DNA from: Macrothele yani
Taxonomy: Eukaryota > Arthropoda > Arachnida > Araneae > Macrothelidae
Length of the DNA: 64,000 nt
Assembly: GCA_039090855.1 (NCBI GenBank)
Contig: CM076991.1
Coordinates: forward strand, 104,172,021 to 104,236,020
Direction of reading: 5' to 3'
Made by a program: the position numbers and the translations under genes. The notes beneath the pieces were generated by a model. The model had not been told where the DNA came from and searched no databases. It was given only the letters and a program-made list of their open reading frames with translations. Of this stretch, positions 42,431-53,095 are shown one piece after another (within the stretch, counting starts at the first letter, position 1; the number at the start of each line of letters is the position of its first letter).

Positions 42431-43140
42431 AATTTTTTACAGTGCACAACGGCATCGGACACAGCGCCTCACCTGCGCTCGTGAACATGGTAATTGGACC
42501 CTGGAAGACTGGCAACATGTGGCATGGTCCGATGAGTCACGCTACCAGTTGTGAAGAGCTGATGGTAAAGTCCGGATGTGGCGCAGACCTCGTGAAGCCA
42601 TGGACGCAAGCTGTCAATAAGGCACTGTGTAAGCTAATGGCGATTCCGTACATGTGTTGGATGTCTTTACGTGGCACGGTTTGGGTTCTCTTGACCATTT
42701 TAAGCGCGTCATTAACCGGTGATCGCTTTGTTACGCTGCTGGCTGACCATTTGCAGCCCGTCGTGGACTTCACGTACCCGAACAACAATGAGAATTTCCA
42801 GGTGGATAACGCACCATGTCATTAAGCCCACTTTGTACAAAATTGTTTCGAGGAGCATTCTGGACAGTTCCGATGGATGATGTAGCCCACCACTTTCGCC
42901 CGACATAAACCCAATAGAGCATTTATAGAACTTGGTGGAAAAATCCATTCGCACCCAAAATTCTGCACCTAAAAATACCAGAAAACTGGGAGGCTATTCA
43001 GACGGCATGGCTCAACATTTCCCCAGAAGCCTTGCAGCCAAATGCGAAATCAATGTTACGTCAAGTTTCTGCACTTCGCCGAGCTACAGGAGGTCTATAC
43101 GATACTAGGTACGTATCTCATGAATTTTGGCACTTCAGTG
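42431..43140 (+). pseudogene. Old Tc1-like transposase relic
   Basis: Reading across frames on the plus strand gives LEDWQHVAWSDESRYQL (first catalytic Asp), KVRMWRRPREAM, GDRFVTLLADHLQPVVDF and NFQVDNAPCH (second Asp). A degraded HKPNRAFIELGGKIHSH follows at the final catalytic block, then ENWEAIQTAWLNISPE. Many stops interrupt it. The right terminus GAATTTTGGCACTTCAGTG meets TA at 43141-43142. The N-terminal HTH and left terminus are missing. Confidence 0.78.
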
Positions 43141-43459
43141 TAGATGCACACAAGGACCTTGTAAAATCTATGCTAAACTGCATATATATTGCAATGCAGA
43201 CTGAAGGAGGCCTACACCGGTACTGAATAATAATTTTTAATTCAGTTGCCGATACGTGTACAATGACTATATCATCGCCATGGCTATTCCACGTAACAGC
43301 AAAAATTTGTAGCCGCGCTGCATTTAAACTTTCATAATGCTTTATTTGTTTCGTTCTTCTTGCTATGTCATTTGTCAACCCTCGGTGCATAAAGAGTGCA
43401 CGTAAAGTCATATCTAAAGTGATACTCTTCAGTACTTCGGTCGCGTTAACATGAGACTC

Positions 43460-43735
43460 GACATGAGCTTAGACCATGGACTCGACCATGAGACTCAGCA
43501 ATTTACCATGAGACTCGCGTTTACATGCGCTTAGACCATTCGTCCGAGATGAGTCCGGGTTCGAATCCCGGTGAGACATGAATGCTGTGTCTGTCTTGCG
43601 GCATTGGCTCTCTCCCTTCCCTGAAACAGTTGGCCCCAAATTAGGGACGAGTGACTGCTTATAGCCCATGAGTTGGCTATACTCTGGTTTAATGACCACT
43701 CACGGTGGTCGTTAATCCCCCAATGAAAATAATAA
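43460..43735 (+). mobile_element. SINE copy with rearranged 5' end, 13-bp target duplication
   Basis: TAACATGAGACTC is duplicated at 43447-43459 and 43736-43748. Between them, 43540-43735 is clear SINE: GGTTCGAATCCCGG, then the CATTGGCTCTCTCCCTTCCC body and CACGGTGGTCGTTAA, with an (AAT)n tail instead of poly(A). In place of the tRNA-like head, 43460-43530 has reiterated pieces of CATGAGACTCG and GCGCTTAGACCAT. Confidence 0.82.
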
Positions 43736-43748
43736 TAACATGAGACTC

Positions 43749-44695
43749 TTTCCTCTATTCTATTCGCTCTTACGTAAATTCTGGACAAAGCCATCGTGAA
43801 GATAAGAGGCCACGCGATCGCGTGAGGTGTTCATGCGTTGTGGAAAATCTAAGGAAGACAAAAATGCTGCAAGGGTTTTCACCCTATGAAGTGGTATAAA
43901 AATAAATGTTCTGTGATGATGCTGTCAGCACTTATTCTCGTGAATTATTTCAAGTATTTGCGCTACTCGAATTCTGGCCGCGAGCTGTGATGAATTCTTG
44001 CTATCCGAGCTTCAGCATCTGTCGACATTGAGCCTTGAAGGCAGCACTCAGCGAGGAACAATCTACGCTTAGCCGAGGCACAGAGACCTTAATTACAAGC
44101 TGTGTTTACCGAAAGCTCAGGTAGATCTGTGTGGGTAAACATGGCGTGGTCTGAATGAGAACGCGGCCCCCTCCGTTTGTCTTAGTATTTCTCCTATTTG
44201 CTTGGAATCAATATAACAACTAAACTTCCCCGCATCCAGCTACCTTATTCGACCAAGTGGAATGTCAAGAGGTTGGGATTTTCTCTCCTTTGCATTCACC
44301 GTCCTCGTTTATTGGATGGAAGCAATAGAACTCCGGCAGTTAATTTCCGCTAATTCACCTTTTGAAATTCAGGCGTATTTATGAAGTAAATGCAACCGGA
44401 AACCCATGCAAAGCGATGATTTCTGGTAAGAGTAGAAGTTACATTCCTGACGACATGCCAGAGGCTCTCGGCACTCTGTCCAATTTCACGAGTCATTCAC
44501 TCTTGAAAGAGATAGATAACATTCCTTTTTAACTCGCTCGTGCACATCTATTTATTTTTACTCACAAATGAACTCAAATTGCATAAACTGTTGCATTGTC
44601 GAATAATTGGTGTATTACCTATACGATTTAATCGAATGGTAAATTTCAACCAGTAGCGCTTAACTTCATTTTTTGTGGGGGCATGTGCTTCCAAT
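43749..44695. other. No gene seen
   Basis: About 950 bp of unassigned sequence between the SINE and the second RTE insertion. Confidence 0.5.
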
Positions 44696-44992
44696 ATATA
44701 TCATCATTAAAGTCAACTATTATCAATCCACCGCTGGATGAATGTCTCCCCAAGTTTCATCAAGGGTATTTCTTACGCCAGTCTCCTCCACGTCACTCCC
44801 GCATTCTTTCAAATTTCATCCAACCATCTCCAACGTGGGGTCTTCTTCTTGGTCTTTTCTGTCGCTTGGAATCCAGTCTAGAATTTCGGTTGTCGATCTC
44901 TGGTCCGTTTTTCAGACTAATTAGCCCATTGCTATTTCAGGAATTTTTTTCTGAACATGTTGCCTTCCATTGCCATTTTTCTTATTCATGGT

Positions 44993-45038
44993 TTCCTCTT
45001 CTTATCTCTCCTGGTTACAGGAGAGATAAGAAGAGGAA
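44993..45038. repeat. 21-bp perfect inverted repeat at RTE inversion junction
   Basis: Arms TTCCTCTTCTTATCTCTCCT+G and its reverse complement surround GTTA. The left arm is normal RTE 3' sequence; the right arm is a fold-back copy joined at AGGAAC to leader sequence. Confidence 0.93.
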
Positions 45039-45043
45039 CTAGG

Positions 45044-45258
45044 TTTTTTTTATTGGAGATTTAACGACCACCGTGAGCAACTTAATGGGTTATAAGCAGT
45101 CGCCCTTCCCTAATTTAGGTCCACTGGTTCCAGGGAAGGGACAGAGCCAGTGCCGTAAGGCAAACACAAAATCCATGCTTCGCCATGATTCAAACCCGGA
45201 CCCCTTTCGGACGAATGATCAGAAGCCATCGCTTAGACCACTGCGCAACCGGGCCGGC
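45044..45258 (-). mobile_element. SINE copy in the rearranged RTE
   Basis: A minus-strand SINE runs from its poly(A) (T-run at 45044) through TTTAACGACCACCGTGAGCA and the body (GGTTCCAGGGAAGGGACAG) to the tRNA-like head GACCACTGCGCAACCGGGCC. AGGAACTA lies at both sides (45034-45041 and 45259-45266). Confidence 0.85.
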
Positions 45259-46706
45259 AGGAACTAAGTTAAGTGCTTAGAACAGGAACTACGTCATTTG
45301 AGCAAACATATAGCCTTTCTTTGACAAATGCCAACCCCGCCTTCTCGTGGTGCATGTTATTCCTACTAAAGGGGGTCTGACGAGTGACAAATAGCGGTAA
45401 AACTACACCACCGGGCCGGCAGGATCTAGGTTAAGTGCTTAGAACAGGAACTACGTCATTTGAGCAAACATATAGCCTTTCTTTGACAAATGCCAACCCC
45501 GCCTTCTCGTCGTGCATGTTATTCCTACTAAAGGGGGTCTGACGAGTGACAAATAGCGGTAAAACTACACCACCGGGCCGGCAGGATCTAGGTTAAGTGC
45601 TTAGAACAGGAACTACGTCATTCGAGCAAACATATAGCCTTTCTTTGACAAATGCCAACCCCGCCTTCTCGTCGTGCATGTTATTCCTACTAAAGGGGTC
45701 TGACGAGTGACAAATAGCGGTAAAACTACACCACCGGGCCGGCAGGATCTAGGTTAAGTGCTTAGAACAGGAACTACGTCATTTGAGCAAACATATAGCC
45801 TTTCTTTGACAAATGCCAACCCCGCCTTCTCGTCGTGCATGTTATTCCTACTAAAGGGGGTCTGACGAGTGACAAATAGCGGTAAAACTACACCACCGGG
45901 CCGGCAGGATCTAGGTTAAGTGCTTAGAACAGGAACTACGTCATTTGAGCAAACATATAGCCTTTCTTTGACAAATGCCAACCCCGCCTTCTCGTCGTGC
46001 ATGTTATTCCTACTAAAGGGGGTCTGACGAGTGACAAATAGCGGTAAAACTACACCACCGGGCCGGCAGGATCTAGGTTAAGTGCTTAGAACAGGAACTA
46101 CGTCATTTGAGCAAACATATAGCCTTTCTTTGACAAATGCCACCCCCGCCTTCTCGTGGTGCATGTTATTCCCACTAAAGGGGGTCTGACGAGTGACAAA
46201 TAGCGGTAAAACTACACCACCGGGCCGGCAGGATCTAGGTTAAGTGCTTAGAACAGGAACTACGTCATTTGAGCAAACATATAGCCTTTTTTTGACAAAT
46301 GCCACCCCGCCTTCTCGTGGTGCATGTTATTCCCACTAAAGGGGGTCTGACGAGTGACAAATAGCGGTAAAACTACACCACCGGGCCGGCAGGATCTAGG
46401 TTAAGTGCTTAGAACAGGAACTACGTCATTCGAGCAAACATATAGCCTTTCTTTGACAAATGCCACCCCCGCCTTCTCGTGGTGCATGTTATTTCCACTA
46501 AAGGGGGTCTGACGAGTGACAAATAGCGGTAAAACTACACCACCGGGCCGGTAGGAACTAGGTTAAGTGCTTAGAACAGGAACTACGTCATTTGAGCAAA
46601 CATATAGCCTTTCTTTGACAAATGCCAACCCCGCTTTCTCGTGGTGCAAGTAATTCCCACTAAAGGGGTTCTGACGAGTGACAAATAGCGGTAAAACCAC
46701 ACCACC
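45259..46706 (+). repeat. Nine tandem 161/162-bp units of RTE leader
   Basis: Units start at 45261, 45423, 45585, 45746, 45908, 46070, 46232, 46393 and 46555. Each has GTTAAGTGCTTAGAACAGG, AACTACGTCATT, GCCTTTCTTTGACAAATGCC, CGCCTTCTCGTGGTGCATG and ACTACACCACCGGGCCGGCA. Identity is very high; the two 161-bp units lack one base in a G- or C-run. The single-copy homologue is in the RTE leader at 4330-4460. The last unit runs straight into normal leader sequence (CCACCGGGATTGCTGG). Confidence 0.95.
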
Positions 46707-46849
46707 GGGATTGCTGGAAATGCTATCCCACACTCACCAACCCGCTTGGCCAGAGTGGCGAGTTATGGCCAAGCCTACGCGAAAGATAACTACGCAAGGA
46801 AAATTTTGGCCCTCACTCTCCGGCAGCTGGAATGTACTTGGCAAACCTT

Positions 46850-47700
46850 CTTGGAGTAGATTCCTACAGCGTTTTAATAGTCTTCAGTCGAATGTTGTAC
46901 CATTTGTCGATCGTAATATCAACCAATTGTTTCTTGGAATAGCTTCAAACAGCTTTTGAATAGCCTCCAGTGGAATGTTGTACCATTCGTTGATCAGAAC
47001 ATCAGCCAATTTCTACAGAGATGTTGGAAGAGAAAATCTGCTTTTATCACTCTTCTTCCCAAATCTTCCTACAGTGGGTAGATGATATTCAAGACAAGTG
47101 ATTGTAGCCTGCCAAGACAGATGCTTAAGTTCATCTTGGTGCTCTTCAAACCGAGACTGAACTGTTTTGGCTGTGTGTATGGGCGTATTAACATATTGAA
47201 GAATGACATCGTTATTGGCAAACAACATTTGGTTAATACGATGCACCTGATCACCTCAAAGTATCACAGCTCCATCCCCATGTAACACGTTTGGAACCAG
47301 ACATACCGAATCGTACGCTTCCTTGCGGGTTCTCCATACATAAACCCGACCTACTGTTGAAAGTAATGTAAATGAGGACTCATCGGATCATATCGTACGT
47401 TTCCAGTCATCAGTTGTCGAGGTTTTATGCTTATGATATCACCTTTTTTAGCAATGCAGTATTGGTTTCTATGACTAATGTATTACAAATTTCAGCTCTT
47501 CCACGGATGTTGGCTTTGTAAGTTTCCTGCAGAGTGTTTTTATTGAACCAGGGTCTTCCAGGTAGATATTGACATTTGCTGTCATTTTTACTCCAGTAGT
47601 TCTGTGTTGTTTGGGCACAAATATTGTTGGTGTCGATAGTCTCTCTCATTCAGTTTCGGATTTCGCCCCGTCTTCTTCGCTGATGAAGTCTTGCCATGTT
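46850..47700 (-). pseudogene. Tc1-like transposase relic, minus strand
   Basis: From the right: RNPKLNERDYRHQQYLCPNN, then TKPTSVEELKF, GRVYVWR-like traces, PIHTAKTVQSRFEEHQDELK (second catalytic Asp region, degraded to VNTPIH) and NIIYPLWEDLGRRVISRF (final block, Glu lost to Tyr). The C-terminal helix ADVLINEWYNIPLEAIQKLF is followed by a second diverged copy, DITIDKWYNIRLKTIKTL, from an 84-bp tandem duplication (46866-46929 and 46950-47013). The end of the gene and its terminal repeat are cut off at the RTE junction. Confidence 0.8.
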
Positions 47701-47866
47701 TTGTTTACGCAGTCATAACCACGCACACAGACCGGTGGTCTCGAAACACAAAACAATTTGGTTGTTATGGTTACAGACGCTCCTACTAAACGAGTTCATA
47801 CGACTGGAAGTCTGACAGTTCAGCCATTTCAACGACCGCTCGTACGAACCGCTGCTGAACATACAT
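47701..47866. other. Spacer between two divergent Tc1 relics
   Basis: No feature recognised; the two transposase relics point away from each other across it. Confidence 0.45.
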
Positions 47867-49064
47867 AAGTCACCGGACACCCCTTCAAAAGGTAATGAAC
47901 GGATCCGCTGTGTTGTTAAGATACGCAGTACCGCTGCAAACGGTATAAAAACAAGCCTGCAGCATACCGCGATCATATCGCACTGTGAGGTTGAGTGAAA
48001 ATGTCGCGACGGGAGAGAACTGACTTTGAGAAAGGAAATATTGTTGGGTGTTATATTAGTGGGTTGTCCATAAGAGAAACCGAGAGACGTTTAAACATAT
48101 CCAAGTCAACCGTTTTGGATGTACTGAATAAGTGGAAGACACATGACGTGCCTGAAGCAGCAAAACGTACCGGCAGACCAAAGACAAATGAGTGATTTAG
48201 AGATCGTCGAAGCCTCAGGGGAGTCGTTACAGTTAATCGACGGGGTACTACTGCACAAGACCTCAGTGTGCAGGTGAGTAAAAGTGCTGAAACCTCGGCG
48301 TGTACACGTACTATTCGCAGAGAACTTCATTCCATGGGTTGCCGTGGTCGTGCGGCTGCTCATAAGCCTTTCATCTCCATTCGGAATGCTAACTCATCGT
48401 TTAGCATGGCGTAAAGAACATTTATCGTGGATCGTTAATCAATGGAAACGGGTCATATGGACTGATGAATCCAGATACTCGATCCATTAGTCTGAAGGCC
48501 GTGGGTTGGTATGGCGGTAGCCGGCGGAACGCTATGTACCCCACATTGTACTATTCATACGGTTAAGTTTGGAGCTGGTAGTTTGGGGGGAGGGGGTCGT
48601 GGTATGGTCCCAGCCGATTGGTTAAAGTGGACAAACCTGTTAACCAGCACGTCTACCTTGATATTCTGGACAATTATGCCCTACCAATTCTGTGGCAATA
48701 CTATGGAACTGAGCCCTGTTGGTACCAGCAGGATAATGGTTTGACGATAATTCCGTATCGTGTGTGGACTGGCCTGCACAGAGCCGTGATCTTAATGCAT
48801 AGAGCACCTAAGGGATGAATTAGAGCGCCGCATAAGAAGTTTGAAACCAAGGCCTACTATTAAACAACAGTTAGCGGCAGCATTATGTAGTGAATGGAAG
48901 CGCATACCTATCGCTGTATTCCAAAACCTTGTCGAAATCATGTCTCGAAGGGTCAGTGTATGCATTAAGGCCAAAGGTGGACCGACTCCATACTAATGTA
49001 TTTCAATAAATGCTATGTTGTGTTTCTCTTCTGTGTTTCCAGTTACTTTTGTCAATATAGTGTA
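47867..49064 (+). mobile_element. Tc1-like element, right end intact, left end truncated
   Basis: The right terminus, reversed, starts TACACTATATTGACAAAAGT. The left side begins part-way into the matching repeat (AAGTCACCGGACACCCC near 47867), so roughly the first 17 bp are lost. A single transposase frame lies between. Confidence 0.75.
47998..48994 (+). pseudogene. Tc1-like transposase, second family (broken)
   Basis: Starting near ATG 48001: SRRERTDFEKGNIVGCYISG, LSIRETERRLNISKSTVLDV and KRTGRPKTNE form the N-terminal HTH and linker, ended by TGA at 48193. Then TTAQDLSVQVS, TIRRELHSMGCRGRAAAHKP, RVIWTDESRYSIH (first Asp), LDILDNYALPILWQYYG, CWYQQDNG (second Asp), a frame change within the final block (DLN.IEHLRDELERR), and a well-kept C-terminus SLKPRPTIKQQLAAALCSEW to KAKGGPTPY before TAA. 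At least three stops or frame changes. Its sequence differs clearly from the other Tc1 copies in the window. Confidence 0.83.
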
Positions 49065-49065
49065 T

Positions 49066-49972
49066 GTACATTACAACCTGTTTACAACGAAGAGCTTAGG
49101 ACCGGCGGTTATCCTCGTTAAATCTGTTTTTGGGTAAAAATTGTCACCATGTAAAAATATGCACATACGTTGATATTATATATATTCCTAACATCTGGAC
49201 GCTTTTGAAAGATTTAATTAATTAGCTGCGTTAGCACTATAATTAATTAATCAAACCTTCAAATTGCAACCAACTTTACAGCCACGTGAGACTAATCACA
49301 GTTAACTACACAACACATATGCAGCAAAAGCGGCACCGATCCGCCCGGTGCAACGTTCACTTGGAGGGTGAAAGGGGGAATGGACGCAATTCCAGGAATT
49401 ATAATCGCCTGTTTCTCCTCCCGCGAAATCCCAATTCCAAGCTCTCCTTTTCCTCTCTGAAATTGTCTTCCAGAAATCAACTTTAATGTTCGTAAGCCCC
49501 ACCCATTCTCTTTTTGCCTAGGCCTGTTTCCAACTCTGAGGACCCAATTTATAACCCATTGAAATCGGTGGCAATGAGAGTGTCTTGCACATCATACTTG
49601 TTGAGCTTTCGATGTTCTCCTTTCCCATTGTTTTCCAATCAACATTCTTCCGCTAGCACTCCAGTTTTTTCCTTTCCTATTATAAGTTCGCCCTGTATGC
49701 CACCATTTCTATTCTCCCAAACCAAGCAGATCTTTTCTGCCTCGTTTAAAATGGAACTGCATTAAATTTTGTTACTTCGCTTTTTTAAAAATGATCATCT
49801 TAGCTTTTCCTTTCCTTCGTTAAATACGGATAACTTGATTCAATTTATTCCGTTAAAAACGATCAAATGAGCTTTGGATTAACATTATACCAGAAAAAGC
49901 TCCTGTTCTGCTCGTTAAATCCGGAATCTCGCTAAATACGGGCTCCTTATAAGCGGGTTCTACTGTATACTC
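49066..49972. mobile_element. Possible pogo/Tigger-like non-autonomous remnant
   Basis: The right edge reads TAAGCGGGTTCTACTGTA (ends 49972), like the inverted terminus of pogo/Tigger elements, preceded by TCGCTAAATACGGGCTCC. Near 49070-49125 there is a loosely mirrored TTACAACCTGTTTACAACG and TCCTCGTTAAATCTG. No transposase frame. The left boundary is uncertain. Confidence 0.45.
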
Positions 49973-50621
49973 TATGTCCAACAAGTTTTCAAATTTGTGG
50001 CATGACGCAAAGAGTCCTGTAGGAACTTGGACTTAGTAGAGACAGCTGGTGATTGTTAGTGAATGACGTAAGATCCGTAACCAAGGAACGCTGATGGTTT
50101 TGGTTCCCGTTTTGACTCACGTGAGAAGAAGAAGTGCGAACACAGACAGATGCGTGATTGAGAATTCAATAAGAAGTTTTTCATTTTGTTGTGTAAAATA
50201 TTTCTGTGAGAGTTAGTGTCTTTATGTTTTTATTTGTGCATATAAATGGATTAAAAATATCATCCTTATCGGCTATTACTTTGTCCGAGGGACTCCTCAA
50301 AAGGAAGATTTGTTTTGCGGTTACCAATAGATATTCAAAACAAATCCAAAATAAATAAGCAAAGTGCTTTCCACTTGCCGTTTACTGGTTTTTGGTTGCT
50401 GCGGAGAATCTACATCAGATCGGTGAAATCATCCTAATATATCTTGCCACTTTGAGAAATTATCCGAACTTCGGAACCTTCTCGTCCCCCCAAAAGGAAA
50501 AAAAATTAAAAAATAAGTCACCACACAAAAGGCATTCTCTTTTCTGAAGCGTGTGTCAGACAGTTAACGATATTTTAGGGTGAAGGGATCGTTTCATCAC
50601 TTTTTGGTTTTATTGTTAAGT
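49973..50621. other. No gene seen; left flank of the LTR element
   Basis: Unassigned sequence up to the TG that opens the LTR at 50622. Confidence 0.5.
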
Positions 50622-52443
50622 TGTTGCATCACTCGGGAGCGAGTGCGCACCTTTTCACTGTATTGGAAATTGAGAAGTAATCGGAAAAGCGGAAAAGAAA
50701 TGGAAAAAAAAATTAATCAAATGAATGGGAGAGATTTTGGGGAGCTGGTGTAAGAATTATTAAAATAAGGATTTTATAAACTTCACGCTCTTCAGACGCT
50801 CTGCATTTCACAATTTAATTTTCCCCTTAGCTTTTCTTCCGTGGGTTCGCGCCTAGGAAGGTCAGGAAAGTACCGCTCTTCCCCTTCACCCCCACCCCAC
50901 CCTCTCTCTCTTTCTCTCAGAGTCGAAGGGTTTCCAGCAGTCCGCTTGCTGTGGCATGGGACCGCGGGGCATCCTTTCCCTAACTGCTACGAGCCAGCAA
51001 TATTGGGTAAGACATAGTAATTCAAATCAGAGAAATAGCGGGTAGACATTTTATTGGAGCTCGGCGCCAGTCGTCTTGAGATTTGATGCACCAGGTCTGG
51101 AAGAAAAGAATAGCTTGACGCCAGGCCAAGGAATACTATAGCAGTTTTATGATAGTAAGATTTACGACCTCAGAGATCCGTAGGCAACGAAGTTCCTAGA
51201 ATTTGAGGGCGGACACAGATTTTGGACGGGGCGAAGGATGGCAAGTCAGAGAAATGGCGGGAAACCCAGAGCAAATCAGATCGGGAAATGATAATTGTTT
51301 GACCAATCTGTAAATTGGTAGGAGGATCCGGGAAGAACAAATTTTTGGTAGGACAGGAAGAGGAGCGAGAGAATTATATCAGAGTCGGCATGAATACTTC
51401 GAAAGAAGGATGACAGAAGTCAGAGTCGGCATGAATACTTCGAAAGAAGGATGACAGAAGTCAGAGTCGGCATGAATACTGCGAAAGAAGGATGACAGAA
51501 GTCAGAGTCGGCATGAATACTTCGAAAGAAGGATGACAGAAGTCAGAGTCGGCATGAATACTTCAGGAAGAGAGGAGATAGCATAAAAACTTCGCTAGAA
51601 TGATATTCCAGCCCTCATCGTGGGATAGAAGGTAGGATAATCCGACATTAAAGTTTCCTCTTGTTTACATAATTAGTATGTTGAACCGAAAATTTAAGAA
51701 GAGCATAGTAGACTAAGTTAAGGTTGAAAGTAAAACCAGCTCTAAACTAATGCTGAGAAAAGTAGGGCAGAAATAGAAGAATAATGAAATGGTTGAGTAA
51801 AGTAAATACCATTGATCAGAGCAGGAAATTGTGTAGTATAGGGAATCATTTTTAGTAAATTATGTTTCGAAATATTTCAGAATTATATTAAATGAAAATA
51901 AGAAATTAAAGTTAACCTTTAAATAAATAATTTTGCTAAAAGGGTCTTCAAACATTTTCATATGAATGAGTGTATATTTTACTAGATTTCAAGCCTTCAT
52001 CAGGCAAAATAAACATATTTTATTTTCCCGTTATTATGAGTCGGCTACATTTCATTTGAGTGTACAATTTTGTAAAGTAAAAAAAAGGTTAATAACGATT
52101 GAGTGTTGGATGTGTGAATAAATGATTTGGGATGAATGTTCAGAAAAATCCTCCAGTGCAATACTGAGTAACTTACGCATCAGTGCTAGTAAACAAATCA
52201 AAATTTGTAAGTTAACGAATTATTCAAAAAGAAATGAAAAGCTAGACGATTACTTTAAAACATTGCGGCACTCAGCGGACCCCGATACACGGAACGTCGG
52301 CTGGGTGAAACACAACGCCCATCCTCGAATAGCGAGCCTGTGTTTTCTCTAATACTGGGAAAACATAGTTTTTGAGATTCGAGTGATTACCCTTATTACT
52401 AATAATGACGCGGGGCAATCCAAAAGCCCCCCTCAGCATTAAA
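50622..52443 (+). repeat. 5' LTR (right boundary approximate)
   Basis: It starts TG and is confirmed as LTR to at least 52267 by the 3' copy. The end lies between there and the TGGTGCCGTG at 52444. Compared by eye with 62358-64000 I see one substitution and about five short indels, all in homopolymers or dinucleotide runs. Contains a 41-bp tandem array. Confidence 0.85.
51384..51565 (+). repeat. 41-bp tandem repeats in the 5' LTR
   Basis: The unit GTCGGCATGAATACTTCGAA plus AGAAGGATGACAGAAGTCAG repeats four full times with a fifth partial copy. The same array is in the 3' LTR at 63119-63298. LTR tandem repeats often carry promoter or enhancer function; that role is inference. Confidence 0.93.
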
Positions 52444-52465
52444 TGGTGCCGTGTCACCAGGATTT
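52444..52465 (+). promoter_or_regulatory. Primer-binding-site-like sequence
   Basis: TGGTGCCGTGTCACCAGGAT lies just after the expected LTR end. It begins TGG, as required to pair with a tRNA 3' CCA. I have not matched it to a specific tRNA. Confidence 0.5.
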
Positions 52466-53095
52466 TTCGAACCATGACTTATAGCGGACTGGAAAGGAAA
52501 TATTAGAAGTTAAAAGTAAAAAATAAAAATTTGTTTGTTGGTTGATATTAGTGATGAGAATACAGTTCACGATAATAGTTCGGAATAATCAACATAGGAA
52601 TAATAAATGAAGATTAAATGGAAATATATAGGCGACGAGTTAACGAGAAGAGAAAAATTCAATTTTTCATTCAGTTGATAAGTGTATGTATATAATTTGT
52701 ATTTCTGTATAGTGTGTAAAGTGCAGTACTTCATGATAAGTATAGGGAATTTTCCCCAGATGTCGAATTGGGTTAGGGGTGACCTAAGAGTTATGTTTTG
52801 ATCCTCAGGTAAGTATTGAGAAAAATAATTGGGTACTAGTAAGCAAGGCAGGAAGTTAGTTGGGTAGTAACTGCAGAGTATTTATATGCGTAGCAAATGT
52901 GGTAGTGAGTAGCAAGGAATTTTGTTATTGAATAAAGTGTCGGTGGAACAGTAAGAATTCTAATTGTATCAAGATGGGGGATAGTGATGGTGAGGAAAAT
53001 TCAAACGAAGCTAGGGAGCAGAAAGTAACGAGATTCAAGAAGACAGCAATAGACAAGTAGACGCAACTAGAAATACTCAAAGAACCATCCAATCA

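Larger units (their letters stand above)
44700..46845. mobile_element. Second RTE insertion: 5'-inverted, with amplified leader
   Basis: 44700-45013 is the RTE 3' end in minus orientation, aligning with 1280-1610 (shared ATCATCATT tail, ATCAATCCACCGCTGGA, TTCTTATCTCTCCTGGTTAC). At 44993-45038 a perfect 21-bp inverted repeat with a 4-bp spacer marks a junction. Beyond it, RTE 5'-leader sequence runs in the opposite (plus) orientation to about 46845 (GGCCCTCACTCTCCGGCAGC, GGAATGTACTTGG), without any ORF. A SINE and a 9-copy tandem array lie inside. Its right edge abuts a Tc1 relic. Inverted 5' leader joined to a sense 3' end is the pattern left by twin priming. Confidence 0.8.

Noticed and set aside
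43118..43411. 97-codon minus-strand frame next to the Tc1 relic
   Set aside because: Overlaps the Tc1 right terminus and unassigned sequence; no recognisable motif.
45259..46706. Regularly spaced identical repeats, as in a CRISPR array
   Set aside because: The units are 162-bp contiguous tandem copies without distinct spacers, in a eukaryotic retrotransposon; the same applies to the 41-bp, 27-bp and ~131-bp arrays.
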